NCBI RefSeq assembly: GCF_038050405.1
Contig: NZ_CP150901.1
Coordinates: 868,001 to 932,000, forward strand
From: Paraburkholderia sp. IMGN_8
Lineage (GTDB): Bacteria > Pseudomonadota > Gammaproteobacteria > Burkholderiales > Burkholderiaceae
Reading direction: 5' to 3'
DNA length: 64,000 bases
Positions 44,948-54,188 of the stretch are shown piece by piece. The first letter of the stretch is position 1. Every line of letters begins with the position of its first letter. The position numbers and the translations under genes were made by a program. Under the pieces are notes generated by a model. The model had not been told where the DNA came from and did not search any database. It was given only the letters and a program-made list of their open reading frames with translations.

Positions 44948-47299
44948 ATGGACCAGGTTACACAGCCGACACGCAATCACGAGATCGCATTGAAAATCCT
45001 GCGCCTGTTGCACAATCGCCTGGAAGATGCCCGGCAACGGTTCGGGCAGAGGACGAGCGACGCAATCAAGGGGGGCGATGGCACGTCCGCGGCCGCGATT
45101 CCCAACCCGGCGCAGTTCACACCATGGGGTGCCTGGCACTATGCGGTCGATTTCGCGCAGCGCTCCGTCCTGTTCTGGGATGCCTTGCGTCAACGCGGCA
45201 ACGAGTTCATCGAGCGCAACAAGGCCGGGATCAAGCCCGCGTTGCATTTCGACTATGACGTAGTGCTCGACGCCAGGCACTTTGAGCGGCCCGTCAACTA
45301 CGCTCTGCTGTCGATCCGGCCGCCGGAGGGTGTCTTCGTCGACGTGAAGAAGCGCCCGTATCTGATCATCGATCCGCGCGCTGGGCACGGTCCCGGCATC
45401 GGCGGCTTCAAGGACGATTCGCAGGTCGGCGTTGCCCTGCGCGCGGGTCATCCGGTCTATTTCGTCGTGTTCTTCCAGGAGCCAGAGCCCAGCCAGACCC
45501 TGCTCGACGTGTGCGCGGCCGAGCAGCAGTTCGTACGGAAGGTACGCGAACTGCATCCAGACAGCCCGAAGCCCGCAATCGTCGGAAACTGCCAGGGCGG
45601 ATGGGCCGCGATGATGCTTGCCAGTTCGTCGCCCGACGACACCGGTCCCATCCTGGTCAACGGCGCGCCCATGTCTTACTGGAGCGGGGCGTGGAGCGAG
45701 AGTGAGGCGCCCAATCCGATGCGTTATGCCGGAGGCATTCTGGGCGGCACGTGGCTCTCGTCCCTGTCGGCCGATCTTGGCAACGGCAAGTTCGACGGCG
45801 CGCATCTCGTGAACAACTTCGAGTATCTGAACCCCGCCAACACGTTCTGGGACAAGTACTACAACGTGTTCGCCAACATCGATACGGAACCTGCGCGCTT
45901 TATCGAGTTCGAGCGGTGGTGGGGCAGCTACTACCTGATGAACCGGGAAGAGATCGAGTGGATCACCCGTAACCTTTTTATCGGCAACAAGCTGTGGTCC
46001 GGCGAAGTGTCCGGCCCGTCGGGCAAGTCCTTCGATCTGCGCGCCATCCGTTCGCCCATCATCCTTTTCGCGTCGATGGGCGACAACATCACGCCGCCGC
46101 AACAGGCGTTCAACTGGGTCGCTGACATGTACAGCAGCACCGAGGAGATCAAGGCGCGCGGCCAGGTCATCGTCGCCCTGATGCATGAGGACGTCGGCCA
46201 TCTCGGCATCTTCGTTTCTGGCAAGGTGGCGAAGAAGGAATACACGCAGATCTTCAACGTGCTGGAGACAATCGAGACGCTTGCGCCGGGCCTCTACGGC
46301 ATGTCGATCAAGGAGGTGAAGGGCGCAGACGGCAAAACCGAATACGAGGTTTCGCTCACCGAACACCGGCTGGAAGAAGCCATCGAGCATTTCAACGAGT
46401 TGCGGCGCGAGGACGAAAAGCCGTTCAAGGCCGTGGCGGCGGTGTCGGAGTTCAACCAGCGAGCCTACGAGCTGTTCGTTCAACCCTTTGTGCAGCGTGC
46501 GTCGAACGAAACAACCGCGCGGCTGCTGCGCGACTTTCACCCGTTGCGTTTGCAGCGCTGGGCATTCTCGGACCTGAATCCGTGGCTGGCCGCGCTGCGT
46601 CCGATGGCAGATGCTGTCAGAGCCAGCCGGCAGCCCGCGAGCGACCTCGAACCCTGGCGCACGGCCGAGCAGCGCGGCTCAGAACTGATCAGCGCCTCGC
46701 TCGACCAGTTCCGGGCGGTAAGAGACGCCAGCATCGAAGCACTGTTCTTCTCCATCTACGCGATTCTTTTCGCAATGCATGACCCGGACCGTCTCGGCGA
46801 ACATGGGACCGATACGTCCGTCGGCTCCGACCCCCGCAGCCTGCCGTTCGTCCAGGCGGCGCTCGCCTCGCTGAGGCAGGGCGGCTACAACGAGGCGGTC
46901 GCGCGCACCGCGTTCCTCCTCGCGCCAAAGGGCGAGCCGCTGCCGCTATCGCGCATCGAGACAGTCAAGCAACTTGTCGATGAATATGCCGACTACCTGC
47001 CGCATCTGCCCCCTGCCGACTGGCGGCGCATTCGCGGGGAGCAGGAACTCATCGCGACTTTCGAGCCGCAACAGGCTATCCAGACGTTGCCCGACCTGCT
47101 CGCCAGCCCGGAAGACCGAAACCGGCTCCTGACCTTGCTCGACAAGCTGCTGGCCGACCGGCGGGTGCTGCGCATCCCGCCGACACCCGCGCAGGAAGAG
47201 GCGCTGCGCGCCATCCGGTCAGTGCTCGGCGCAACAGCCGCAAGCGAGTCGCAGACCCCGAAGGCCCGCACACCGCGCGTTCGGGCCACGGCATCATGA
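44948..47299 (+). CDS. DUF3141 alpha/beta-hydrolase-like protein
   Basis: A 783-residue DUF3141 protein. The middle part has an alpha/beta hydrolase pattern: nucleophile-elbow-like AIVGNCQGGWAAMMLASSSP near residue 217 with a cysteine in place of the usual serine (GNCQGG), and LFASMGDNITPPQQAFNWV near 375. No signal peptide is present. The family is sometimes linked to polyhydroxybutyrate metabolism, but its reaction is not established. It is first of four genes with pta, ackA and fabI, a grouping seen in Burkholderiales. AAGGAG lies 11 bases before ATG 44948, and its stop overlaps the pta start (ATGA). Confidence 0.85.
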   Translation: MDQVTQPTRNHEIALKILRLLHNRLEDARQRFGQRTSDAIKGGDGTSAAAIPNPAQFTPWGAWHYAVDFAQRSVLFWDALRQRGNEFIERNKAGIKPALHFDYDVVLDARHFERPVNYALLSIRPPEGVFVDVKKRPYLIIDPRAGHGPGIGGFKDDSQVGVALRAGHPVYFVVFFQEPEPSQTLLDVCAAEQQFVRKVRELHPDSPKPAIVGNCQGGWAAMMLASSSPDDTGPILVNGAPMSYWSGAWSESEAPNPMRYAGGILGGTWLSSLSADLGNGKFDGAHLVNNFEYLNPANTFWDKYYNVFANIDTEPARFIEFERWWGSYYLMNREEIEWITRNLFIGNKLWSGEVSGPSGKSFDLRAIRSPIILFASMGDNITPPQQAFNWVADMYSSTEEIKARGQVIVALMHEDVGHLGIFVSGKVAKKEYTQIFNVLETIETLAPGLYGMSIKEVKGADGKTEYEVSLTEHRLEEAIEHFNELRREDEKPFKAVAAVSEFNQRAYELFVQPFVQRASNETTARLLRDFHPLRLQRWAFSDLNPWLAALRPMADAVRASRQPASDLEPWRTAEQRGSELISASLDQFRAVRDASIEALFFSIYAILFAMHDPDRLGEHGTDTSVGSDPRSLPFVQAALASLRQGGYNEAVARTAFLLAPKGEPLPLSRIETVKQLVDEYADYLPHLPPADWRRIRGEQELIATFEPQQAIQTLPDLLASPEDRNRLLTLLDKLLADRRVLRIPPTPAQEEALRAIRSVLGATAASESQTPKARTPRVRATAS

Positions 47300-48268
47300 G
47301 TGCCGCCAACCCGTCAGTGAGGGAACCCGCCATGGAATCCAGACACGTCAAGTACCACGAGCTCATCGCGCAATGCCGTAACCTCGCGCCCATGCCTCTG
47401 GCCGTCGTTCATCCCTGCGACAGGAGCTCCTTGCAGGGGGCGGTCGAGGCCGCGCAGCAAGGGCTGATCGCGCCCACGCTCGTCGGTCCGCGCGAGCGCA
47501 TCGTATCGGTCGCTTCGGAATGCGGTCTTTCGATCGCCGATTACCCGATCGTCGACACGCCGTTCAGCGAAGCTTCGGCGGCCGCGGCCGTCCAGCTCGT
47601 GCGCGAAGGCAAGGCCGAAGCGCTCATGAAGGGCAGCCTTCACACCGACGAACTGATGGCAGAAGTGGTCCGCCGCGATTCGGGACTGCGCACCGGCCGG
47701 CGCATCAGCCACTGCTTCGTGATGGACGTGCCGGGCCATGCTGATCCGCTGATCGTGACCGACGCGGCGATCAACATCGCTCCGACGCTTGAGGAAAAAG
47801 TCGACATCCTGCAGAACGCGATCGACCTTGCCCACGCCTTGCGGTTTCCGGAAGTGCGGGTGGCGATTCTTTCGGCTATGGAGACAGTGAACCCGAAAGT
47901 GCCGTCCACAATCGAGGCTGCCGCGCTATGCAAGATGGTGGACCGCGGGCAGGTGACCGGGGCACTCGTCGACGGTCCGCTTGCGCTCGACAACGCCATC
48001 AACGCCGAGGCGGCACGCATCAAGCACATCGAGTCGCCGGTGGCGGGGCGCGCCAATGTGCTCATGGTGCCCGACCTCGAAGCGGGCAACATGCTCGCCA
48101 AGAGCCTGTCTTTCCTCGCGGGCGCGGACGCCGCCGGTATCGTGCTGGGCGCGCGTGCCCATCATCCTGACGAGCCGGGCCGATTCGCTCATTACCCGCC
48201 TCGCCTCGTGCGCGGTGGCCGTGCTCGTTGCCCGCGCGCGGCGCGAGGCGGCAAAGATCGTGGGGTGA
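47296..48268 (+). pseudogene. pta: Phosphate acetyl/butyryltransferase (pta), C-terminus frameshifted
   Basis: The frame from ATG 47296 encodes a short-type phosphotransacetylase: MPLAVVHPCDRSSLQGAVEA, EALMKGSLHTDELMAEVVRR, FVMDVPGHADPLIVTDAAIN and GPLALDNAIN. Near 48158 it leaves the family pattern: the active-site block PIILTSRADSLITRLASCAV and the normal C-terminus are in another frame ending at TGA 48266-48268, 5 bp before ackA. As read, the protein would have a wrong ~40-residue tail (stop at 48285). The shift (two missing bases, or one extra) removes the TSRADS block, so the enzyme is probably inactive unless this is a sequencing error. It is coupled to DUF3141 by an ATGA overlap. Confidence 0.82.
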
Positions 48269-48272
48269 TGCC

Positions 48273-49451
48273 ATGGCAGATGTGATTCTCGTCCTCAACG
48301 CCGGCTCGTCGAGTATCAAGTTCTCGGCGTTCGAAGAGCAGGGTAGTGCGCTCGAGCTGGTCGTGCATGGCCAGGTCGATGGACTCTATACGTCGCACGC
48401 AAGGTTCGAAGCATTGGACCGTCACGGCGAGCACCACGCGAAGGAATGGACTGCCGGTACGGAGCTGGACCATCGGCACGGGCTCGAACACATCGGTGTG
48501 TTCCTCGAGGAGCACCGCGAAGGACACACGCTCGTGGCCGTCGGCCATCGTGTGGTGCACGGCGGGCAGCGCTTCAGCGGGCCGGTTCGCTTGACCCCTG
48601 CCGTGGTCGACGAGCTGGACAAGCTGACGCCGCTAGCACCACTGCATCAGCCGCATAACCTGAAGTCGATACGTCTTTTCGACCACATGCAGCCAGACGT
48701 GCCGCAGGTGGCGTGCTTCGATACGGCGTTCCACCGCACGCAGCCGGACGTGGCCCAGGCGTTCGCGCTCCCGGCGGCGATCACAGACCTCGGCGTGCGC
48801 CGCTACGGCTTTCACGGGTTGTCGTACGAGTACATCGCCAGCGTGTTGCCCCACGTCGCACCCCGGGCGGCATCGGGGCGCACTGTGGTTGCGCACCTCG
48901 GCAACGGCGCGAGCATGTGCGCCCTCGTGGCGGGCGCGAGCGTGGCCAGCACGATGGGCTTTACTGCCCTTGATGGCCTGCCGATGGGCACCCGCTGCGG
49001 CAATCTCGACCCCGGCGTGGTGCTGTACCTGATGGAAGAGCGTGGCATGGATGCGCGTGCGGTGGAGGATCTCCTGTATCGCCGGTCCGGGCTGCTCGGC
49101 GTATCGGGCGTGTCCGGGGACATGCGCACGCTGCTCGAGAGCGACGATTCTCGCGCCCGCTTCGCGATCGATCTGTTCGTCTATCGCATCTCACGCGAAC
49201 TGGGCTCGCTTGCCGCCGCCATGAATGGCATCGACGCGCTCGTTTTTACCGGCGGTATAGGTGAGCATGCGGCGGCGGTCCGCGAGGCTGTCGTGCGTCC
49301 AGCGAAGTGGCTCGGTGCCGAGCTGGACGTCGCGGCCAATCTGAAGGGCGGACCGCTCGTGACCACCGCTTCAAGCGCCCTACCTGTGTGGGTCATTCCG
49401 ACCAACGAAGAACTGATGATTGCGCGCCATACCCGCGCTATCGTGGAGTAA
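48273..49451 (+). CDS. ackA: Acetate kinase
   Basis: A 392-residue acetokinase, which makes ATP and acetate from acetyl phosphate and ADP. Family signatures are VILVLNAGSSSIKFSAFE at the N-terminus, VGHRVVHGGQRFSGP near residue 85, GFHGLSYEYIASVL near 180, VAHLGNGASMCALVAG near 206, GTRCGNLDPGVVLYL near 240, and VFTGGIGEHAAAVRE near 325. Length is normal and all key blocks are intact. It lies 4 bp after the pta-frame stop and 4 bp before fabI. It could support substrate-level ATP formation at low oxygen if a working Pta exists. Confidence 0.95.
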   Translation: MADVILVLNAGSSSIKFSAFEEQGSALELVVHGQVDGLYTSHARFEALDRHGEHHAKEWTAGTELDHRHGLEHIGVFLEEHREGHTLVAVGHRVVHGGQRFSGPVRLTPAVVDELDKLTPLAPLHQPHNLKSIRLFDHMQPDVPQVACFDTAFHRTQPDVAQAFALPAAITDLGVRRYGFHGLSYEYIASVLPHVAPRAASGRTVVAHLGNGASMCALVAGASVASTMGFTALDGLPMGTRCGNLDPGVVLYLMEERGMDARAVEDLLYRRSGLLGVSGVSGDMRTLLESDDSRARFAIDLFVYRISRELGSLAAAMNGIDALVFTGGIGEHAAAVREAVVRPAKWLGAELDVAANLKGGPLVTTASSALPVWVIPTNEELMIARHTRAIVE

Positions 49452-49455
49452 AGCG

Positions 49456-50247
49456 ATGTCAACGGAAAACGGCGGGCCGGCAGGCCCCCTGCTCAAAGGC
49501 ATGAAGGCGCTCGTCACGGGCATAGCCAACGAACACTCGATTGCATACGGGTGCGCCAGGGCGTTTCGCGAACTCGGCGCTGACCTTGCAATCACTTATG
49601 CGCCGGGAAAGACCAAAGCCTGGGTCGAGCCAATCGCGCAGGAGTTAGAGGTTGACATGCTCCTACCGCTCGACGTTGCGGATGCGAACCAGCTCAACGC
49701 GGTGTTTGCGGAAATAGGCCAGCGTTGGGGACGCCTCGACATCGTGCTGCACTCGATTGCGTGGGCACCGAAGGACGACCTTCAGGGCGGCCTGTTGCAC
49801 TGCTCGAGCGAGGGGTTCGCGCAGGCGATGGACATTTCGTGCCATTCCTTCGTGCGTATGGCCGCGCTCGCCGCGCCCCTCATGGATAAAGGTGGCACGC
49901 TACTTACCATGAGCTATCACGGCGCGAGCAAGGTCGTACCGAACTATAGCGTCATGGGGCCGGTGAAGGCCGCGCTCGAAGCCTGCGCGCGTTACCTCGC
50001 CCATGAACTGGGTCCGCAGGGCATCCGCGTTCACGCCATCTCACCGGGTCCGCTAATGACGCGCGCCGCTTCCGGACTCAAGGATTTTGGTCTGCTGCTC
50101 AACGAAGCAGCCCACCGTGCGCCGCTCGGCGAACTCGTCGACATCATGGACGTCGGCTACACCTGCGCTTTCCTCTCCACGCCGTACGCGCGGAAAGTGA
50201 CCGGGGAAACGCTGTACGTCGATGGCGGCGTGAACATCATGGCGTGA
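49456..50247 (+). CDS. fabI: Enoyl-ACP reductase (FabI-like)
   Basis: A 263-residue SDR enoyl reductase. It has the NADH-binding start MKALVTGIANEHSIAYGCAR, LHSIAWAPKDDLQGG near residue 98, MSYHGASKVVPNYSVMGPVK near 155-175 (Tyr-x6-Lys), and GIRVHAISPGPLMTRAASGL. It would reduce enoyl-ACP in fatty-acid synthesis. It is probably a second copy dedicated to this operon rather than the housekeeping gene. Start ATG 49456 is 4 bp after the ackA stop. The specific role with DUF3141 is unknown. Confidence 0.9.
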   Translation: MSTENGGPAGPLLKGMKALVTGIANEHSIAYGCARAFRELGADLAITYAPGKTKAWVEPIAQELEVDMLLPLDVADANQLNAVFAEIGQRWGRLDIVLHSIAWAPKDDLQGGLLHCSSEGFAQAMDISCHSFVRMAALAAPLMDKGGTLLTMSYHGASKVVPNYSVMGPVKAALEACARYLAHELGPQGIRVHAISPGPLMTRAASGLKDFGLLLNEAAHRAPLGELVDIMDVGYTCAFLSTPYARKVTGETLYVDGGVNIMA

Positions 50248-50269
50248 CACTGCACAGGAGAAGGACATC

Positions 50270-50524
50270 GTGACTAAGCTACTGCTGCAAACCGTCGAGA
50301 GCACTGTCTCAGACGAAGACATTCTGGGGTTTTTGAGCCGCTATGGCTTCCCGCCGTTTGTTTCCATTGAGCGCATGGCAGGTACCGGAATCCGGCCTGC
50401 TGTGCTGCTTGGGTTCCAGGATCTGCAACCGGAAGCGCTGCAACTGCTTCAGGCCAGGATTCACCAGGTGTTCTGGAATGACCACACGATCGACGCGATC
50501 ATTGTCCAGCGCCGAACAGAATGA
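50270..50524 (+). CDS. Small conserved hypothetical protein
   Basis: An 84-residue protein with a GTG start and a good ribosome site (AGGAGAAGGA). It reads VSDEDILGFLSRYGFPPFVS, RPAVLLGFQDLQPEALQLLQ and VFWNDHTIDAIIVQ. No domain was recognised. It lies 22 bp after fabI and probably belongs to the operon. Confidence 0.55.
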   Translation: MTKLLLQTVESTVSDEDILGFLSRYGFPPFVSIERMAGTGIRPAVLLGFQDLQPEALQLLQARIHQVFWNDHTIDAIIVQRRTE

Positions 50525-50565
50525 ATGCGCGGAGGGCTGAACATGACGCGGGACCCGCGCCATTG

Positions 50566-50853
50566 AACGCGGGCGCGATTGTGGCTGACATACTGGATGG
50601 CGCACGGTCCAGCATCGGCATCATCCCAATGGTCGAACTGGCGCGCGCAGTCTTCCTTGTCGATCACATGGCGCAAGCGCATGGACGCGTTTGCGAGCTT
50701 AACCGTTTAACCTGCGCGGCGGCGACATGGCGGCCGGCCTTGCGGCCGAAGGCACCTGGGAAAACCTGCTGTATGCGCGGTTACAGATCGTGGCGGTCGC
50801 GGCGACGACGGGGAGTGCGGCCATCGACTCGCACTACTTTAAGGGCGATAGCG
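50566..50853 (+). pseudogene. CitE-like (HpcH/HpaI) lyase fragment, frameshifted
   Basis: NAGAIVADILDGARSSIGII and PMVELARAVFLVDHMAQAHG lie in one frame. After a shift near 50703, FNLRGGDMAAGLAAEG, ENLLYARLQIVAVAATTG and AIDSHYFKG follow. These resemble the middle of citrate-lyase beta / malyl-CoA lyase-type TIM barrels (the ...ARSxxVxAAxxxGxxAIDxxF strand). Only about 95 residues remain, without the start. Confidence 0.5.
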
Positions 50854-50930
50854 CCGGCCCCGAACGTGAAGCGACGGCGAGTCGCAAGCTTCGCATGACG
50901 GGTAAAGCGACTCTCCACGCCGAACAGCTC

Positions 50931-51086
50931 CGGTTGGCCGACCAACTCGTCTTTCGCATAACCGGATACGGCGATGAAGGCCGGATTGCAATACTCAATG
51001 CGGCCGGTCAGGTCGGTCGCAGAAACGAGCATCTGCGACGAGGGGAATTCGAACTCTTGCTGTGTGACAGGATTGTTGTTGCGCAT
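50931..51086 (-). pseudogene. Aer N-terminal PAS fragment
   Basis: Begins at ATG 51086 with RNNNPVTQQEFEFPSSQMLV, then SATDLTGRIEYCNPAFIAVS and GYAKDELVGQP, closely like the start of the other two Aer proteins in the window. Similarity ends at 50931, where the HNLVRHPDMP block should follow. About 50 residues of a lost receptor remain. Confidence 0.75.
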
Positions 51087-51152
51087 GGCTTTCCTTGGAG
51101 GGTGGACGCGCACACGGCGCAGCCCTATCGTCGCTGCGAGCTTTAACGGCAT

Positions 51153-51618
51153 GAACCTGACGGCCTTTAGGGTTTTCCTGGTATTCCGCTCAGGTTTAGT
51201 GGACAGGCGGCCGTTCTTGCAGGGTTGGCTCGCCTATGCCGCCTGCATGGCATTCACCGCAGGCCAGAGCACCTGCTCCTGTCGTTCCAGACGAGCCCGG
51301 ACGCCGCGGATCCCTTTGCGCAGGCCGGTAGTACGTATGGTCCGCCTATTCCAACAATGCGCACCTTTGTTATTCCCGATGTCAAAGACACGGCTTGACA
51401 ATGGGAGCGGTGAGCTCGTTTCCGTCACACTTTTGCCTGATTATATCATATATGATAATAAACTCATTGACGACGTTATAGTCAACCATGACGAAGTATC
51501 ATACAATTCACGCATGGATGCGCGTGCGATCGCTGAGTCGGCGCGTTGTGACTGATCGTGCGGCGGGTTACGAATACGGCTCGTGGTGGGTACTGACGTC
51601 TCAATAGGTGGGGAATGA
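51153..51618. other. Intergenic region with AT-rich palindrome
   Basis: No gene is seen. TATCATA-TATGATA (51444-51457) is a perfect 14-bp palindrome inside an unusually AT-rich stretch at 51430-51515, roughly 110-190 bp before the FlhG-like gene. It may be an operator or a promoter region. Confidence 0.4.
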
Positions 51619-52641
51619 ATGAAGAATATTGTCTCCGGTCACGCGCTCGAGCTGGGCCAGATGCTTGCCGAAAATGCTGCGCGTGTGATCGCTGTCACAG
51701 CCGGCCCGGAAGGAGTCGGCCGCACTGCTGCCGTTGTCAATCTCGCAATTGCGCTAACCAGACAGGGTATGAACGTGCTGGTCGTCGACGAATGTCGTGA
51801 TGAGCGATCGGCGAGCGCCATGCTCGCAGCCATTCAATCCGCCGACGAGTCGGCTTCCGCAGTACATCGCAAGCTGCCGCGCGTGCTAGCGGTGGACAGT
51901 CGTCCGGGGCAGTTCACCTCGACGAGCGCAGTCCATGGGGATCGCGAAGACTTCGCCGGCCTGCAATACGGCGCGGTGGACGGAAACACCCCGGACATCG
52001 TGCTAATTGATGCGACACTCGACACCAATGGCGCGCTGTCACCACTTGCGTTGCAGGCTCAGCACATTGTCGTCGTCATGCGCCTGTCGGCTGACGCAGC
52101 AGCGGACACTTACGTTTGCATGAAGCGCCTGCGTCTCGCACAAGGCATCGAGGAATTCCGCGTTATTGTGAGCCTGCTTGACGATGAAGCAGACACTCAT
52201 TCGGTGCTGGAGAGCCTCGAAGTTCTCGCCCGAGATTATCTGGCTGTATCGGTTCTCGATGCAGGCAGCATCTCAAATGATCCGCGTACTACGCAAGCGG
52301 CGGAGCTATCGCGCTGTGTTACCGATGCATTTCCCGCTTGTCCGGGGGGCAGCGATTTTGCTCGCCTTGCTGCCGATATGCTGTCCTGGCCCAGGCTGCC
52401 CGCAGCATCGCGGCGGCCGCCTGCAACAGCGTATATGCCGGCAACGCGCACAGTGCACGCGTCGACGTTTGCGCTGAATGGCCGCGTTCCAGTCAACGCT
52501 TGCCGATCGATCTCCCCGACTCAACAGGAACTCCCAGAGGCCGACGTGTATTCCCTCTACGCGCCATTTATGAAAACGCGACGTATCTTGCCTGGGGCAA
52601 AGGCGTCAGAAAGATCTCTGTCGATGCAATCCGAGCGATAG
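51619..52641 (+). CDS. FlhG/MinD-like P-loop protein
   Basis: A 340-residue MinD/ParA-family protein that fits FlhG, the ATPase controlling flagellar number. The P loop is VIAVTAGPEGVGRTAAVVNL near residue 25. The usual KGGVGKT reads PEGVGRT, lacking both lysines. VLVVDECRDERSASAMLAAI near 54 and DIVLIDATLDTN near 125 follow. Burkholderia FlhG proteins commonly carry a GVGRT-type loop, so this may be normal rather than decay. The C-terminal 80 residues are low in similarity to anything known to me. It stands alone, without flhF. A GGGGAATGA ribosome site precedes the ATG. Confidence 0.68.
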   Translation: MKNIVSGHALELGQMLAENAARVIAVTAGPEGVGRTAAVVNLAIALTRQGMNVLVVDECRDERSASAMLAAIQSADESASAVHRKLPRVLAVDSRPGQFTSTSAVHGDREDFAGLQYGAVDGNTPDIVLIDATLDTNGALSPLALQAQHIVVVMRLSADAAADTYVCMKRLRLAQGIEEFRVIVSLLDDEADTHSVLESLEVLARDYLAVSVLDAGSISNDPRTTQAAELSRCVTDAFPACPGGSDFARLAADMLSWPRLPAASRRPPATAYMPATRTVHASTFALNGRVPVNACRSISPTQQELPEADVYSLYAPFMKTRRILPGAKASERSLSMQSER

Positions 52642-52714
52642 TTATCGATGAAAGCAGCAACTCGCGGTGGCGCGACGTATAAGCGTTCGAACATTGCACT
52701 GGGGAAAGCGGATT

Positions 52715-53089
52715 ATGAATTGCGCTGTTGATGTATGGAGGATGACCGTCGTAAGGCTCGGCGAACCACCCACTGGGGGCGGATCTGTCCTCGAAGGTTT
52801 GTCTCGCAGACGGTGGATGGGATCGAAAGCCGAGCCCATCGCACGCATACTTGACCAGCCGACCGCTCAAACGCTGATTGTTTCCTGGTGCGATGCCCGC
52901 TCCGGACACTATGGTTATCAGACATGGCGTGCAGTCGTCGCGTGCGTGCCAGGCATCTGTGTGTTGACCGGCCGGTCCATTAAAGTCGGAGATGCGATCT
53001 ACAAGCCGCGCGTCCTTGGGAGCGCACCGGCTAACGCTGACGCGATGATCTGCGCGAAAAGCGTTGGCACGATAAAGCAGCGCAATTGA
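52715..53089 (+). CDS. DUF3331 family protein
   Basis: A 124-residue protein with the Burkholderia-type DUF3331 pattern: ILDQPTAQTLIVSWCDARSG, HYGYQTWR, GICVLTGRSIKVGDAIYKPR and APANADAMI. Its function is unknown. ATG 52715 has GGGGAAAG upstream. It is cytoplasmic by sequence. Confidence 0.78.
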   Translation: MNCAVDVWRMTVVRLGEPPTGGGSVLEGLSRRRWMGSKAEPIARILDQPTAQTLIVSWCDARSGHYGYQTWRAVVACVPGICVLTGRSIKVGDAIYKPRVLGSAPANADAMICAKSVGTIKQRN

Positions 53090-53249
53090 TCTTGTTCGAA
53101 TTTGCCGATGCCTCGGCGCGCGCGATATTACAGCGCTAGCGAACGCAAGGATACCCCGCGCATCCGGGCGTCAGCAGTCATTGCAAAAAACGGCAGGCTG
53201 GCCGAGCCTGCGCCTGCCTGAATCGTCATGTAGCAGACGGACGTAAACG

Positions 53250-54170
53250 ATGGAATATATCGAAAGCTTGCGCCTATTCCGCACAATTGTTGAAGTAAAA
53301 AACTTCAGGCGTGCCGGCGAAATGATGGATCTGTCGCCTTCAGTCGTCTCGCGGGCAATCGCAGCGCTGGAAGAGCGCTTGGCGACGCGACTATTTCATC
53401 GCTCGACCCGGCAGTTTTCGCTAACCGAAGCTGCTGAGTGCTTTTACCTCGGTTGTTGCCGCATTCTCGACGATCTCGACAGCCTGGAAGCCAGCGCTGC
53501 GGGTCACGGTAGACTGCCGACGGGGGTATTGCGACTGGTCGCGCATACGACAGCCGCATTAACGTGGCTCGCACCGCTGATCGCTTCGTTCAAACGCAAG
53601 CATCCAAACGTCACCCTGGATATCACATTGACTGAGCGGCCCGTCGACCTGACGGCTGACGGTTACGATCTGGGTATCGTGCTTCCTTTCATGCTGGCTA
53701 CGGACCTGGCTGTGACGCGGCTTCTGCAGCGGGTGCCGCTCGTTATTGTCACAACGGAAGCTTATTTGAGCAGGCGTCCTCGGCCCCGACATCCCGCTGA
53801 CTTGGTCGACCATGTGTTCGTCGCCGTCCCTCCGTCAATGCACAAGCCATTCGTCACCTTTCGGATGGACCAGCAAAACGTCGCGGTCCCGATCAACTAT
53901 GAGATCGCTTCGAACAACCCGATATTCAATCGCGACATCATCCTCGAAGGGTTCGGTATTGGTCTGCTGCCCATTACCCTTGTTGAGCAGGACCTGGAAG
54001 CCGGACGGCTTGTCCGTCTGCTGCAAGACTTCGAGATCGCCGATACAGCGGCGGAAGTCCGGTTGGCATACATCGGACGGGCACTGTTACCCGCGAAGGT
54101 CAGGGCGTTCATCGACCATACCGCGGAGTTTTTTGAACGGAACATGGAACCGCCCAGTTCTGCTTGCTAG
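53250..54170 (+). CDS. LysR-family transcriptional regulator
   Basis: A 306-residue LysR protein of the DsdC/PtxE-like class. It starts MEYIESLRLFRTIVEVKNFR, then RAGEMMDLSPSVVSRAIAAL and EERLATRLFHRSTRQFSLTE. The effector domain begins near residue 90. There is no divergent catabolic gene to indicate its target; decayed DNA follows. It starts 160 bp after the DUF3331 gene. Confidence 0.9.
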   Translation: MEYIESLRLFRTIVEVKNFRRAGEMMDLSPSVVSRAIAALEERLATRLFHRSTRQFSLTEAAECFYLGCCRILDDLDSLEASAAGHGRLPTGVLRLVAHTTAALTWLAPLIASFKRKHPNVTLDITLTERPVDLTADGYDLGIVLPFMLATDLAVTRLLQRVPLVIVTTEAYLSRRPRPRHPADLVDHVFVAVPPSMHKPFVTFRMDQQNVAVPINYEIASNNPIFNRDIILEGFGIGLLPITLVEQDLEAGRLVRLLQDFEIADTAAEVRLAYIGRALLPAKVRAFIDHTAEFFERNMEPPSSAC

Positions 54171-54188
54171 ATCGCGACGTGACAGTAC

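Noticed and set aside
44822..46540. 572-codon minus-strand frame opposite DUF3141
   Set aside because: Antisense shadow caused by high GC; the plus strand has the start site, ribosome site and family match.
51495..51507. GTATCATACA resembling a GntR half site
   Set aside because: Only one half is present, it is 37 kb from the regulator, and the region is AT-rich, so chance is likely.
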